Assembly: GCA_963598415.1 (NCBI GenBank)
Contig: CAVBUH010000030.1
Span: 62,001 to 126,000, forward strand
Origin: Colimorpha_A sp900556615
GTDB lineage: Bacteria; Bacillota; Clostridia; Oscillospirales; CAG-272
Direction: 5' to 3'
Length of the DNA stretch: 64,000 bases
Part shown: in pieces, positions 7,323 to 16,031 of the stretch
Position numbering within the stretch: the first letter of the stretch is position 1
Layout: each line of letters begins with the position of its first letter
Made by a program: the position numbers and the translations under genes
The notes under the pieces: generated by a model
Seen by the model: the letters and a program-made list of their open reading frames with translations, nothing else
Told to the model about the DNA's origin: nothing
Databases searched by the model: none

Positions 7323-8345
7323 TTATCCCTGCGATGTAATGCTGTTTATGATTTCAGGGATCACATCGGCGTTTTGTTCCGTTGCGGAGGGCCATCCCAA
7401 AACGGCAACCCATAAAAGTCTGTTTGAGGGAGCATCGAACTCTATCATGTATAGATCATATACAAATTTTGAAGTGCCGTAATCTCCCGTATAGGATATG
7501 GAATAAATAGTTTTCCCGTTTAGTTTTTCGGTCTGCATTTCATCTTTTACAGCAACGTTTTTCTGTGCTTCAAGGAGTAAGCTGTTCTGTTCTTCAAAAA
7601 GCTCTTCAGCAGTTGAGGAAATGTCTGATTTTAAATATCCGTAGATATAGCAGCCGATGCTTTCGTCTTTGGCGTTTGCCTGATAATCAAATTGACTGCT
7701 TACTTCTGTCCATTCTTCGGGGATGCTCAGACGGATTCCTATGCTTGGAACGGAGATGTCTTTCATCTTTACGGAATCTGTATTCTCGTTCCCCTTTGCG
7801 GCTTCTGCCGTCATGCTCTCTGCCATAGAGCGGATCAGCGTGCCATATGTATTATAATCTCCGGAATTCATGGAAACACAGATATAAGCAAAGCTATCCG
7901 AGCTGTCAAATTCAATTATGGCAACATAGTACTCAAAGGTATTTCCGTCCTTGTCTGCTTGATAAACCGCAGAACAAATGTTTTTACCGTTGAGATTATC
8001 TGTTTTCTCGGCAACCGTTACCTTTACATTGTCTCTTTTTGAAAAGAGATCGTTTTTTTGATTTTCGAAAATATCTCTTACTGTAGTGCCGTTGCTCAAA
8101 TTGGCTTTTGAAAATCCGAAAATTCCAAAGTATAATGATTTATTTTTGTTTGTAAGCTGCAGATCAAAGGACGAGTCGTTTTCTTCAAAATTGTTCGGAG
8201 CGGAAATTTTAATACCGTATTCCTCCACTTCGAAGGTTTGAGTAAGCTCTGCATTGTCATAGACAGCCTTTTCAAAATTACAGGAGAAAAAACCAAAAGA
8301 ACAGAAGAGTAAAATTGTGAGAAAAAAACTGATAAAACGTTTCAT
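7323..8345 (-). CDS. two-domain lipoprotein of unknown function
   Basis: A 340-residue secreted lipoprotein. A hydrophobic signal ends in FGFFSC, with Cys22 the likely lipidation site. The mature part is an internal duplication of about 145 residues: EEYGIKISAPNNF... pairs with PSIGIRLSIPEEW..., DIFENQKNDL with ELFEEQNSLL, LNGKNICSAVY with LNGKTIYSISY, and YYVAIIEFDSS with YDLYMIEFDAP. The pattern resembles PsbP/MOG1-like alpha-beta domains seen in many Clostridia lipoproteins (inference). It has its own promoter at 8381-8409. The function is unknown. Confidence 0.8.
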   Translation of the reverse strand: MKRFISFFLTILLFCSFGFFSCNFEKAVYDNAELTQTFEVEEYGIKISAPNNFEENDSSFDLQLTNKNKSLYFGIFGFSKANLSNGTTVRDIFENQKNDLFSKRDNVKVTVAEKTDNLNGKNICSAVYQADKDGNTFEYYVAIIEFDSSDSFAYICVSMNSGDYNTYGTLIRSMAESMTAEAAKGNENTDSVKMKDISVPSIGIRLSIPEEWTEVSSQFDYQANAKDESIGCYIYGYLKSDISSTAEELFEEQNSLLLEAQKNVAVKDEMQTEKLNGKTIYSISYTGDYGTSKFVYDLYMIEFDAPSNRLLWVAVLGWPSATEQNADVIPEIINSITSQG

Positions 8346-8380
8346 TTACGGGATTTTCCTTTTCAAAAAATAGTTTCTTT

Positions 8381-8409
8381 ATTATAACGTTAATCGCAAA
8401 ATAAGTCAA
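8381..8409 (-). promoter_or_regulatory. promoter of the two-domain lipoprotein gene
   Basis: On the minus strand TTGACT and TATAAT are spaced by 17 bp, 36 bases before the ATG at 8345. Confidence 0.75.
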
Positions 8410-8472
8410 GAATATGCTGTCATAAATCAGTTGTGCATATCAACGAATTTTTCTGCTACTGAATTTTGAAAA

Positions 8473-8502
8473 ACCGCCGCAGGAGTTGATATCTGCGGCG
8501 GC
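8473..8502 (-). terminator. intrinsic terminator of the gltX-glnS operon
   Basis: GCCGCCGCAG and CTGCGGCGGT pair on the minus strand and are followed by TTTTTCAAAA, 15 bases after the glnS stop. Confidence 0.85.
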
Positions 8503-8516
8503 TGTCGGGATTCTGA

Positions 8517-10184
8517 TTATTGCGGTTTATAGCTGTCCTTTAAAGTAACGGTTCTTATGAAGGTGTTGGGATGTTTGGAATCGGGAGTGAAATAACCCGT
8601 ACGGACAAATTGGAAGCGTTCTCCCGGCTTTGCATCGGCAAGAGAGCGTTCAATCTTACAGTTCTCAAGCTTCTTTACAGAATCTTTATTTAAATAATCG
8701 TCGTAGGTTTTATCTTCGGGAATCTCTCCTGTGTTGGCTATTGTAAAAAGCTTGTCATAAAGCATTACCGTTGCCGATTCGGAGTATTCTGCCGAAAGCC
8801 AGTGAATCGTTCCTTTGATTTTTCTGCCGTCAGCGGGATTGCTATTTCTTGTCTCAATATCCGCCGTACAGCGAAGCTCGGTTATATCTCCCTGACTGTC
8901 TCTGACGATTTCGTTCAGCTTTATAATATACGCTCCCATAAGCCGGACTTCTCCGCCGGGCTTTAAACGGAAGAATTTGGGAGGAGGAACCTCGGCAAAA
9001 TCCTCTCTGTCGATATAAAGCTCTCTTGTAAAGGGAAGCTCTCTTGTTCCGGCATTTTCATCGTTGGGATTGTTGCTGACGCTGAAGTATTCGGTTTTGT
9101 CCTCGGGATAATTTGTAATCACGACTTTTAAAGGATCAAGCACCGCAATACGGCGCTGCGCGGTCATATTAAGCTCGTCTCTGATACAGTGGTCAAGCAG
9201 TTCGATATCGACAATGCTGTATGCCTTTGCAACGCCTGCGCGTCTTACAAATTCAAAGATGGAGGAAGGAGTGAAGCCGCGGCGGCGCAAGCCGCAGATC
9301 GTAGGCATACGCGGATCATCCCACCCGTCCACCAGCTTCTCCTCAACAAGCTTACGGAGATAACGCTTGCTCATTACGGTATAAGTAACGTTAAGACGGG
9401 CAAATTCTCTTTGCTTGGGCTTAGGAGAAAACGAGCCGATATTATCAACAACCCACTCATAAAGCGGACGATGGTTTTCAAATTCTATTGAGCACAGAGA
9501 ATAAGTAATTCCCTCCAGCGCGTCCTGAATCGGATGGGCAAAGTCATAAAGAGGATAGATACACCACTTATCTCCCTGACGGTGGTGAGCGGTATGAACA
9601 ATACGGTAGATCGCAGGGTCGCGGAGATTGATATTAGGAGACGCCATGTCGATCTTGGCGCGGAGAGTGCGGCTTCCGTCGGGAAACTCTCCGTTTTTCA
9701 TTCGTTCAAAGAGGTCAAGATTTTCTTCAACGCTGCGGTCGCGGTAGGGGCTGTTTCTTCCTGGTTCGGTAAGAGTGCCTCTGTATTCTCTCATCTCGTC
9801 GGCGGAGAGATCGCAAACATAGGCTTTGCCGTCCTTGATCAGCTTTACGGCATATTCATAGCATTTGTCGAAATAGTCCGAGCCGTAATACACACCTCCG
9901 TCTGGGATCGCACCCAGCCAGATGAGATCGCTGTATATCGAATCTACATACTCGGTATCCTCCTTGGCGGGATTGGTATCGTCATAGCGGAGGTTAAACT
10001 TTCCTCCGTATTTTTTTGCGGTGGAATAGTTAATATAGATCGCTTTTGCCGATCCGATATGAAGATATCCGTTAGGCTCCGGAGGAAAGCGCGTGTGGAC
10101 GGTGGTATTATATCCGGATGCAAGGTCGGCGTCAATGATTTCGTGAATAAAGTTATTATCGGTTTTGAAATTGTTTTCTTCCAT
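8517..10184 (-). CDS. glnS: glutaminyl-tRNA synthetase
   Basis: A 555-residue class I synthetase. The HIGH motif appears as HIGSAKA with the preceding RFPPEPNGYL, and the KMSKS loop as VMSKRYL; both are typical of GlnRS, not GluRS. The C-terminal two-barrel anticodon-binding region is complete. The ATG at 10184 is chosen because AAAGGAA precedes it by 9 nt; an ATG 18 bases earlier would overlap that ribosome-binding site. It is the last gene of an operon with the MBL hydrolase and gltX. A dedicated GlnRS is not universal in Bacillota, many of which use GatCAB instead. Confidence 0.96.
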   Translation of the reverse strand: MEENNFKTDNNFIHEIIDADLASGYNTTVHTRFPPEPNGYLHIGSAKAIYINYSTAKKYGGKFNLRYDDTNPAKEDTEYVDSIYSDLIWLGAIPDGGVYYGSDYFDKCYEYAVKLIKDGKAYVCDLSADEMREYRGTLTEPGRNSPYRDRSVEENLDLFERMKNGEFPDGSRTLRAKIDMASPNINLRDPAIYRIVHTAHHRQGDKWCIYPLYDFAHPIQDALEGITYSLCSIEFENHRPLYEWVVDNIGSFSPKPKQREFARLNVTYTVMSKRYLRKLVEEKLVDGWDDPRMPTICGLRRRGFTPSSIFEFVRRAGVAKAYSIVDIELLDHCIRDELNMTAQRRIAVLDPLKVVITNYPEDKTEYFSVSNNPNDENAGTRELPFTRELYIDREDFAEVPPPKFFRLKPGGEVRLMGAYIIKLNEIVRDSQGDITELRCTADIETRNSNPADGRKIKGTIHWLSAEYSESATVMLYDKLFTIANTGEIPEDKTYDDYLNKDSVKKLENCKIERSLADAKPGERFQFVRTGYFTPDSKHPNTFIRTVTLKDSYKPQ

Positions 10185-10227
10185 GGCGAAGGTTCCTTTC
10201 ATGTGTGCATTGGGGGGACGCGTTTCT

Positions 10228-11907
10228 TTACATCATCGCTTTCATTCTTTCGACGGTACGTTCCTTGCCGAGAATATGCATGACGGTATACAAATCGGGG
10301 GAATTCATCTTTCCTGTGACGGCAATCCGGATAAACATAGAGACGTCGGCTACGCTTCCCTTGAAGGCGGAGGGATCTGCCTTATACTCTTTCATATCGG
10401 CGGCAAAGCCGAGCGAGGCGGAGATTTCCTTTATTTTATTAAACCAGGTGTTCATATCATCGTTTTCATCATAGGAGGAAAGAAATCCGCTGAGAACGGC
10501 AGAGATATCGTCCTTTGAGAAGACTTCGGGGTAGGCGTCGAGGATTTCAAAGTATTTGTCGTAGAAGAAGCCCATATAAGGCTTGGCGTCGGTCCAGACG
10601 GTAAGGTCCTTTCTCGGCTTTTTTCCGCCTCTTCCGATGGAGAGTATCGACTTTGCGTAATCGGGATCAGCGGTCAGTACGGCGGAAAATTCGGGATCAA
10701 ATTCCTCTGCCCAAACGGTTAGACCGCTATAAACCTGTTCTGCTGTCATACGGGAAAGAACATTTTTTGATACATCATTGAGCTTGTTGAAGTCAAACAG
10801 ACAGCCTGATACTGACATTTTTTTGATATTGAACGGGAAATCGGTATAGCACTTTTCGGGGTTCTGCATATGCCATTCCTCGTAGTTGGAGTTGAGCAGC
10901 GTCATAACATACTCGCAGACTGCTTCCGGACTGTAGCCCATACGGGTATAATCGTCCATGTTGGCGCCCATATCGCGCTTGGAGAGCTTCTTTTTATTGC
11001 CACTTTCGTCAAGGCGCATAATCTGCGCGATATGCATATATTTCGGAAGCTTAAAGCCGAGATAGCGGAAAAGCTGAACATGCTTCGGCAGGCTGGGAAG
11101 CCACTCTTCTCCTCTTATAACGTGAGTTGTCCCCATGAGGTGATCGTCAACCGCGTGCGCGAAATGGTAGGTCGGAATCCCGTCCGATTTGAGAAGTACG
11201 AAATCCTCGTCGTTTTCAGGAAATTCAAGCGTGCCTCTTATCAGATCCCCGACTTTTACGGTGCGTTTTCCATCTCCGTCGGAAAGGATTCTGAGAACGA
11301 AAGGATCGCCCTTTTGGAGATGCATTTTGACTTCCTCAATAGTAAAATTACGCAGGGCAAGCATTTTTTCCTTTTGCTCCGCAGCGGCTTCTTCGGTCCA
11401 AACCTTATTTTTGACCTCGGTCTTTTTATCAATGGCGTTCAGTTCCTCAAGCTCAGCGTCGGTAGTGAATACGGGATATGCCTTTCCCTCCGCGACAAGC
11501 TTTTTTGCGTATACATGGTAGATGGGACCGCGTTCACTCTGCTTGTAAGGACCGTATGTCCCGTTATCCGTGATTTTCCCGTCATCCCCGATTGAAGCCC
11601 CCTCATCGAATTTTATTCCGTAACGGGCAAGCGTGCGGATAAGAGCCTCTGCAGCGCCGGGAATCTCACGCTTTGCGTCGGTATCTTCAATGCGGAGGTA
11701 AAATACGCCGCCGGACTGATGTGCGAGTCGTTCTCCCGTCATGGAGGGGAAAAGTCCTCCGAAGTGGACAAATCCCGTAGGGCTTGGAGCAAAACGTGTA
11801 ACCTTTGCCCCCTCCGGCAGCTTTCTTGCCGGATAGCGTTTTTCAAGATCATCGGCAGTCTCCTTTGCGTTCGGAAAGAGCAGCTCAGCCAGATAATGAT
11901 AATCCAT
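10228..11907 (-). CDS. gltX: glutamyl-tRNA synthetase
   Basis: A 559-residue class I synthetase, longer than the usual 480-500. It has an N-terminal extension of about 35 residues before FAPSPTGFVHFGG. The HIGH motif reads HFGG, a Phe replacing the usual Ile, and the KMSKS motif reads KKLSKRD. The rest of the catalytic domain (RIEDTDAKRE) and the helical anticodon domain appear complete. It lies 43 bases before glnS and 21 bases after the MBL gene, in one operon. Confidence 0.94.
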   Translation of the reverse strand: MDYHYLAELLFPNAKETADDLEKRYPARKLPEGAKVTRFAPSPTGFVHFGGLFPSMTGERLAHQSGGVFYLRIEDTDAKREIPGAAEALIRTLARYGIKFDEGASIGDDGKITDNGTYGPYKQSERGPIYHVYAKKLVAEGKAYPVFTTDAELEELNAIDKKTEVKNKVWTEEAAAEQKEKMLALRNFTIEEVKMHLQKGDPFVLRILSDGDGKRTVKVGDLIRGTLEFPENDEDFVLLKSDGIPTYHFAHAVDDHLMGTTHVIRGEEWLPSLPKHVQLFRYLGFKLPKYMHIAQIMRLDESGNKKKLSKRDMGANMDDYTRMGYSPEAVCEYVMTLLNSNYEEWHMQNPEKCYTDFPFNIKKMSVSGCLFDFNKLNDVSKNVLSRMTAEQVYSGLTVWAEEFDPEFSAVLTADPDYAKSILSIGRGGKKPRKDLTVWTDAKPYMGFFYDKYFEILDAYPEVFSKDDISAVLSGFLSSYDENDDMNTWFNKIKEISASLGFAADMKEYKADPSAFKGSVADVSMFIRIAVTGKMNSPDLYTVMHILGKERTVERMKAMM

Positions 11908-11928
11908 TTTAAAATCTCGTCCTTTCGG

Positions 11929-12549
11929 TTATTGTAAATACAGGTTGTTTTCTTTTTCGTATTGCAGATGCGTTGACGCTCCGTGACCGGGAAGTACACG
12001 GTAATCGAAATCAAGCGCTTTCAGCTTTTCAAGTGAACTCATCAGCACGCTGTAATCTCCTCCTGGAAAATCATATCTTCCGATACTTTCTCTAAAAAGG
12101 GTATCGCCGCTGATTATGGTGTCCTCTGAAATAAGGCATATTGATCCCGGTGTATGTCCCGGTGTGTGCATAACTTTGAGGGAGCAGGAGCCGAAGGTCA
12201 CGGTGTCTCCGTCAGAAAGCAGAATTTCAGCCGGCTTGGGCGGCTTGTCCTCTCCGGAAAAGCGAAGCATCAAATTCTTTTCGGGATCGCATAATAGGTC
12301 GGTGTCATCGCGGTGTATCAAAAGGGGGGCGCCGGTGAGTTCTCTCATACTTTCCAGCGCGAGAATATGGTCAAAATGAGCGTGTGTCAGAAGAATTTTT
12401 ACTATTTTCAGATTCTTGGATACGATAGCGTCTTTCAGTTTTTCAAAATCTCCGCCGGGATCGATAACGAGAGCTTCTCGGCTGTTCTCATCGACAGTGA
12501 AATAACAGTTGGTTCCCATTGCTCCGACCGTGTATTTATATATTTTCAA
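11929..12549 (-). CDS. metallo-beta-lactamase-fold hydrolase (glyoxalase II-like)
   Basis: This 206-residue protein carries the binuclear metal signature THAHFDH, followed by HTPGHTPGS, the bridging Asp in SGDTLF and the final LPGHG. The size and motifs match small hydroxyacylglutathione hydrolase-like or YcbL-type thioesterases; the substrate cannot be inferred. It is the first gene of the MBL-gltX-glnS operon, with a promoter at 12601-12629. The link to aminoacylation is positional only. Confidence 0.88.
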   Translation of the reverse strand: MKIYKYTVGAMGTNCYFTVDENSREALVIDPGGDFEKLKDAIVSKNLKIVKILLTHAHFDHILALESMRELTGAPLLIHRDDTDLLCDPEKNLMLRFSGEDKPPKPAEILLSDGDTVTFGSCSLKVMHTPGHTPGSICLISEDTIISGDTLFRESIGRYDFPGGDYSVLMSSLEKLKALDFDYRVLPGHGASTHLQYEKENNLYLQ

Positions 12550-12600
12550 GCTGTGTTTCCTCCCGCGTTCAGATTATTATTTGTGATAAGGTATTGTAAT

Positions 12601-12629
12601 ATTATATCATAAAAATTTTGAATTGTCTA
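12601..12629 (-). promoter_or_regulatory. promoter of the MBL-gltX-glnS operon
   Basis: On the minus strand TAGACA and TATAAT are spaced by 17 bp, about 50 bases before the MBL start. I see no T-box leader between promoter and gene. Confidence 0.7.
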
Positions 12630-12734
12630 TACAAAATATGAGGTAAACGCGGAAATGGTAACACAGATTAATGGTTGTCAATCGGCAATATCAACTTGAC
12701 AAGAAAAGTAACACAGGGTATAATTATTAAAATT

Positions 12735-12899
12735 AAGGCAATACCGCACAATGATTGTTGTGTAGCTGCGCCGCCGGATTGTTCATCAGACAATCCCGAT
12801 TGAGGAGGAAAGAGTGACTCCTCTGCCGATGAAATCTGTGAAGTATAACGGAATAGATGAAAGCAAAGGCGTTAGCCGTGCCCTACGCGGTATTGCCTT
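12735..12899 (+). repeat. family A repeat, best-preserved copy
   Basis: A 165-bp non-coding element bounded by a perfect 13-bp inverted repeat, AAGGCAATACCGC and GCGGTATTGCCTT. The interior matches the copies at 15096 (inverted) and 18373 (same orientation). No open frame of note is present, consistent with a MITE-like element. Confidence 0.85.
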
Positions 12900-12929
12900 A
12901 TCTTTTGAGTTGGTTCCTTTATACTAAGA

Positions 12930-13300
12930 GGGAAAGCTTCAGGTTATCTGAGCGAGGGAGAAGGAACAGAGTCTTGCCGTGCCTTTGCATGTAAAGGATA
13001 ATAAGTGAAAAACGCTGACGGTCTCCTTCCTTTTGAGAATGAAACAGCCGATTGTAAAAGTTAACGATTTATAATCAAATCTGTTTTTTCAATGGCTTTG
13101 CCGACGAAAAACGGGCAAAGCGAGTCCGCGCATCGAGGGGGGCAAAGTTCCTTGATTTTTGTCGCAGGAGATAAACGTGCGTATTTCCGCCGCACAGCTC
13201 TCAATTGTAAAATGTGGTTTTACAATTGGCTGTCTGAGGATAAAAGGGAAAGATGCCCTTGGGAAAATCTGAAAAGGGAAACGCAGGGAAAACGATGAAC
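12930..13300 (+). other. non-coding region with several strong hairpins
   Basis: No gene is convincing here. Visible structures are CCTTTGCATGTAAAGG; GCTTTGCC paired with GGCAAAGC (13095-13121); GTGCG/CGCAC near 13180; and an 11-bp perfect stem CAATTGTAAAA/TTTTACAATTG with a 5-nt loop (13202-13228). A plus-strand frame at 13092-13298 runs through these hairpins and looks accidental. The region may encode structured RNA. Confidence 0.35.
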
Positions 13301-13409
13301 GTCCAAATCCATTTTTATCTCAAATGAATTTTGTAGAAAAGTTATTTTTTACTGCCGGCGATTATTTTTCGTTGTAAACCAATTGATGACGGCTATACCG
13401 AAAGGGGAA

Positions 13410-13558
13410 AGAGAAATTCTCAAGCCTTGACCGTTTTGCGGCAGCTTCTCTAAAATCCGGTGTGATTTTCTGATATGCAAAATTGCCGAATTTTGTTTCT
13501 TTCAAGCTTTTCCCGTAAGCATTTCTTGTGTGGGAGAAACTGCGGAATGAGATTCTCT
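13410..13558 (+). ncRNA. ssrS: candidate 6S RNA upstream of rarA
   Basis: A closing stem is formed by AGAGAA...TCTC (13410-13421) and GAGATTCTCT (13549-13558). It opens into an asymmetric bubble, 19 nt on the 5' side and 5 nt on the 3' side. It closes again with GCAGCTTCTC (13441-13450) against GAGAAACTGC (13534-13543). A large central bubble within one long hairpin is the 6S RNA architecture. In Bacillota 6S genes often lie near rarA (yrvN), as here, 245 bases before its start. I see no clear promoter or terminator, so the ends are uncertain. Confidence 0.3.
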
Positions 13559-13802
13559 AAAACCTATTATAAAACTGATAAAAGGGATTTTTTAACTACT
13601 GTATTTTTTGAAAAATAACGGATATTTTTCTGATAGGGAGAAATAGGGCGAAAGGTATATTGAGCTTGTATGAAAGCACCGCTGTTTTATGTCCAAATAT
13701 CTCCCCAAAAAAGGAAAATGCCTCGTTGTTGTTTCCTTCGGAAATACAGAAACATTTCATTACTGTTTATGCCGCCGCTTGGGCGGCGGAATGGAGATTA
13801 AA

Positions 13803-15035
13803 ATGACAAATATGCCGACAGCAGAGATGATAAGACCAAGAAGCTTTGACGATATGGTAGGGCAAACGCATCTTTTCGGCAAAAACGGTACTCTGCGAAA
13901 AATATGTGAACAAAATTATTTTCCGAATATGATATTCTACGGTCCGCCCGGAACCGGAAAAACTACAGCGGCAGGAATTATTGCCGCAGGTTCCGGTATG
14001 ACTTTACGAAAACTGAATGCGACTACCGCTTCGCTTTCCGATATCAAAGAAGTGGCTGCGGAAACGTCAACGCTGATCGGAAACGGCGGAATTCTGCTGT
14101 ATCTTGATGAGATACAGTATTTCAATAAAAAGCAGCAGCAGTCTCTCCTTGAATATATTGAGGACGGAAGAATCACGCTCATTGCTTCGACAACGGAAAA
14201 TCCGTATCTTTATGTATACAATGCCATTATTTCACGTTCCGCAGTGTTCGAATTTAAGCCGGTTGAAGCGGAGGAAATGATACCCGCTTTGAAGCGTGCG
14301 CTTCAACTTATGAATTCAAATACCGGCAGAAGCAAGAGCGCTGAAGATGAAGTTCTGCTCCATATTGCAGGCTGTGCCGCAGGGGACGTAAGGAGAGCGG
14401 TAAATCTTCTCGAAAACGCCTATTTTTCTTCCGGAAAAGAGCTTACCAAAGAGACGGTAAACGGCTTTATTCCATCTGTTATCGGAAACTTTGATAAAAG
14501 CGGGACAGTGCATTATGACTTGCTATCGGCGCTCCAGAAGTCGATAAGAGGCTCTGATCCCGACGCCGCAGCTTTCTATCTTGCCAGGATACTGGAGGGA
14601 GGGGACTTGATCGGCGCCTGCCGCAGGCTTCAGGTAATCGCCTGCGAGGATATCGGACTTGCCTATCCCGCGGCGGCTCAAATTGTGCTCTCCTGCGTTC
14701 AGATGGCGAATAATCTTGGTCTTCCTGAGGCGCGAATTCCTTTATCGGAGGCAGCCGTGCTGCTTGCTACCGCTCCCAAATCAAACAGCGCCTATCTTGC
14801 TTATGCTGCAGCAGCGGAGGATGTTGCCGCCGGACGGGGACAGACTATACCTCCCTATATGCGCCCATCGAATCAATACGAGGGATACCAATATCCCCAT
14901 GATTATGAAAATCATTATGTACCTCAGCAATATCTTCCCGACGATATTAAAGACAAAAAATATTATTTCTACGGAGAAAACAAGACGGAACAAGCAGCAA
15001 AGGTATATTGGGATAAAATAAAAAATAAAAAATAG
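13803..15035 (+). CDS. rarA: replication-associated recombination protein RarA (MgsA) ATPase
   Basis: A 410-residue AAA+ ATPase with PRSFDDMVGQTHLFG at the N-terminus, Walker A GPPGTGKTT, Walker B LYLDEIQYF and the sensor region ASTTENPY. The C-terminal tetramerisation domain ends in the typical YKYPHDY-like stretch, here YQYPHDYENHY. RarA acts at stalled replication forks. The ATG at 13803 is chosen because TGGAG lies 7 nt upstream and the first residues match the family start; an in-frame ATG 114 bases earlier adds an unlike sequence. A family A repeat follows 60 bases after the stop. Confidence 0.95.
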   Translation: MTNMPTAEMIRPRSFDDMVGQTHLFGKNGTLRKICEQNYFPNMIFYGPPGTGKTTAAGIIAAGSGMTLRKLNATTASLSDIKEVAAETSTLIGNGGILLYLDEIQYFNKKQQQSLLEYIEDGRITLIASTTENPYLYVYNAIISRSAVFEFKPVEAEEMIPALKRALQLMNSNTGRSKSAEDEVLLHIAGCAAGDVRRAVNLLENAYFSSGKELTKETVNGFIPSVIGNFDKSGTVHYDLLSALQKSIRGSDPDAAAFYLARILEGGDLIGACRRLQVIACEDIGLAYPAAAQIVLSCVQMANNLGLPEARIPLSEAAVLLATAPKSNSAYLAYAAAAEDVAAGRGQTIPPYMRPSNQYEGYQYPHDYENHYVPQQYLPDDIKDKKYYFYGENKTEQAAKVYWDKIKNKK

Positions 15036-15095
15036 GGATATCATGGAACAAATCTCTTTGCTCAGCGTCTAAATTGATAAAATTCTTCAGTTTGT

Positions 15096-15272
15096 AAGGC
15101 GATACCGCCGGGTGCACAGCTAACGTCTTTATTGCACATTTGCTTGCATCTTTTCCGTCAACCTTCACCAATTTCGTCGGTAGGGGACTCGGCTCTTGTC
15201 TCCTTAATTTGTATTGTCTGACGAAAAATTCGGCGGCGCAGCTGCACAACAATCCTTGTGCGGTATTGCCTT
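15096..15272 (-). repeat. family A repeat, inverted copy
   Basis: A 177-bp element bounded by AAGGCGATACCGC and GCGGTATTGCCTT, inserted between rarA and the cysteine-rich gene. The interior is the reverse complement of the copy at 12735. Confidence 0.85.
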
Positions 15273-15296
15273 AAATTCAATCAAAGGAGTATCGTT

Positions 15297-16031
15297 ATGA
15301 AAGGAAAACAACGCTGCAGAATTCTGAAGGAAATCCGAAAAGAGATAGCCAAAAGCAATGACATCGAATACGTAGTTTCCGAATGTAAGCATCAGGGAGA
15401 TTGCGCAGGGACCTGCCCGAAGTGCGAGGCAGAAGTGCGGTATCTCGAAAAAGAGCTTGAAAAACGGCAGAGGGCTGGAAAAGCGATCGTATTTGCCGGA
15501 ATAACCGCCGCAACCGTTACCGCGTCGGTCGGATGCTTGGACCGCAGTATAGGAGCAGAACAAGGTGATTTGGCTCTTGACTCGCAAACGCTCTATACCG
15601 AGATTAGTGATGGACTGCTTTTGCCTCCGGATTCCGAATCCACAAATGTTATCGATTCAATAGAACTACCTATGGGACAAATTCCGGTTTCCGAATCCAC
15701 AAGTGTTATCGATTCAATGGAGGAACTTATGGGAGAGCCGGTCTTATATAGGAAAAGAGTTGACAACATTTCCGCCTGCCAACCGGATCAAAGTGAAAAA
15801 AAAGAGATGCCTGAGCTTTCCCAGCTTCTTGATATGGATGAAGCACAGATTTTGAACTCTCTTGCCGGCTTTAAGAAAAGCGACGTATTATCTGCTTGGG
15901 GAGACAGTATTGCCGATACCTATCTTGAAAACGGCAATCGGTTTCTGCTTACTGAAGAATATATTGAATATACTATTGATGTCTACTATAATGCCAATGG
16001 AGATATCGATATCCTGGAAATAATATTCTGA
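15297..16031 (+). CDS. cysteine-rich membrane-anchored protein coupled to a radical-SAM enzyme
   Basis: A 244-residue protein starting at the ATG at 15297, 7 nt after AAAGGAG. Residues 1-60 form a basic module with cysteines in RCRILKEIRKEIA, ECKHQGDCAGTCPKCEAE and an RYLEKELEKR helix. A hydrophobic segment follows (about 60-80) that could be an anchor. Residues near 113-150 contain a tandem repeat, SESTNVIDSIE and SESTSVIDSMEE, encoded by a 57-bp DNA duplication. The C-terminal 70 residues resemble small SmpA-like folds (GFKKSDVLSAWG). I have seen this N-terminal module in gut-bacterial hypothetical proteins but know no function. Its stop overlaps the next ATG (TGATG). Confidence 0.8.
   Translation: MKGKQRCRILKEIRKEIAKSNDIEYVVSECKHQGDCAGTCPKCEAEVRYLEKELEKRQRAGKAIVFAGITAATVTASVGCLDRSIGAEQGDLALDSQTLYTEISDGLLLPPDSESTNVIDSIELPMGQIPVSESTSVIDSMEELMGEPVLYRKRVDNISACQPDQSEKKEMPELSQLLDMDEAQILNSLAGFKKSDVLSAWGDSIADTYLENGNRFLLTEEYIEYTIDVYYNANGDIDILEIIF
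15633..15746 (+). repeat. 57-bp in-frame tandem repeat within the cysteine-rich gene
   Basis: TCCGAATCCACAA...GTTATCGATTCAAT starts at 15633 and again at 15690. The 57-bp period is 19 codons, so the protein repeats SEST-VIDS-E--MG. Confidence 0.85.

Noticed and set aside
12550..12734. T-box riboswitch before the gltX-glnS operon
   Set aside because: No T-box sequence, specifier stem or antiterminator could be found in the short leader.
13092..13298. Open frame of 68 codons before rarA
   Set aside because: It runs through several strong hairpins and its protein sequence looks random.
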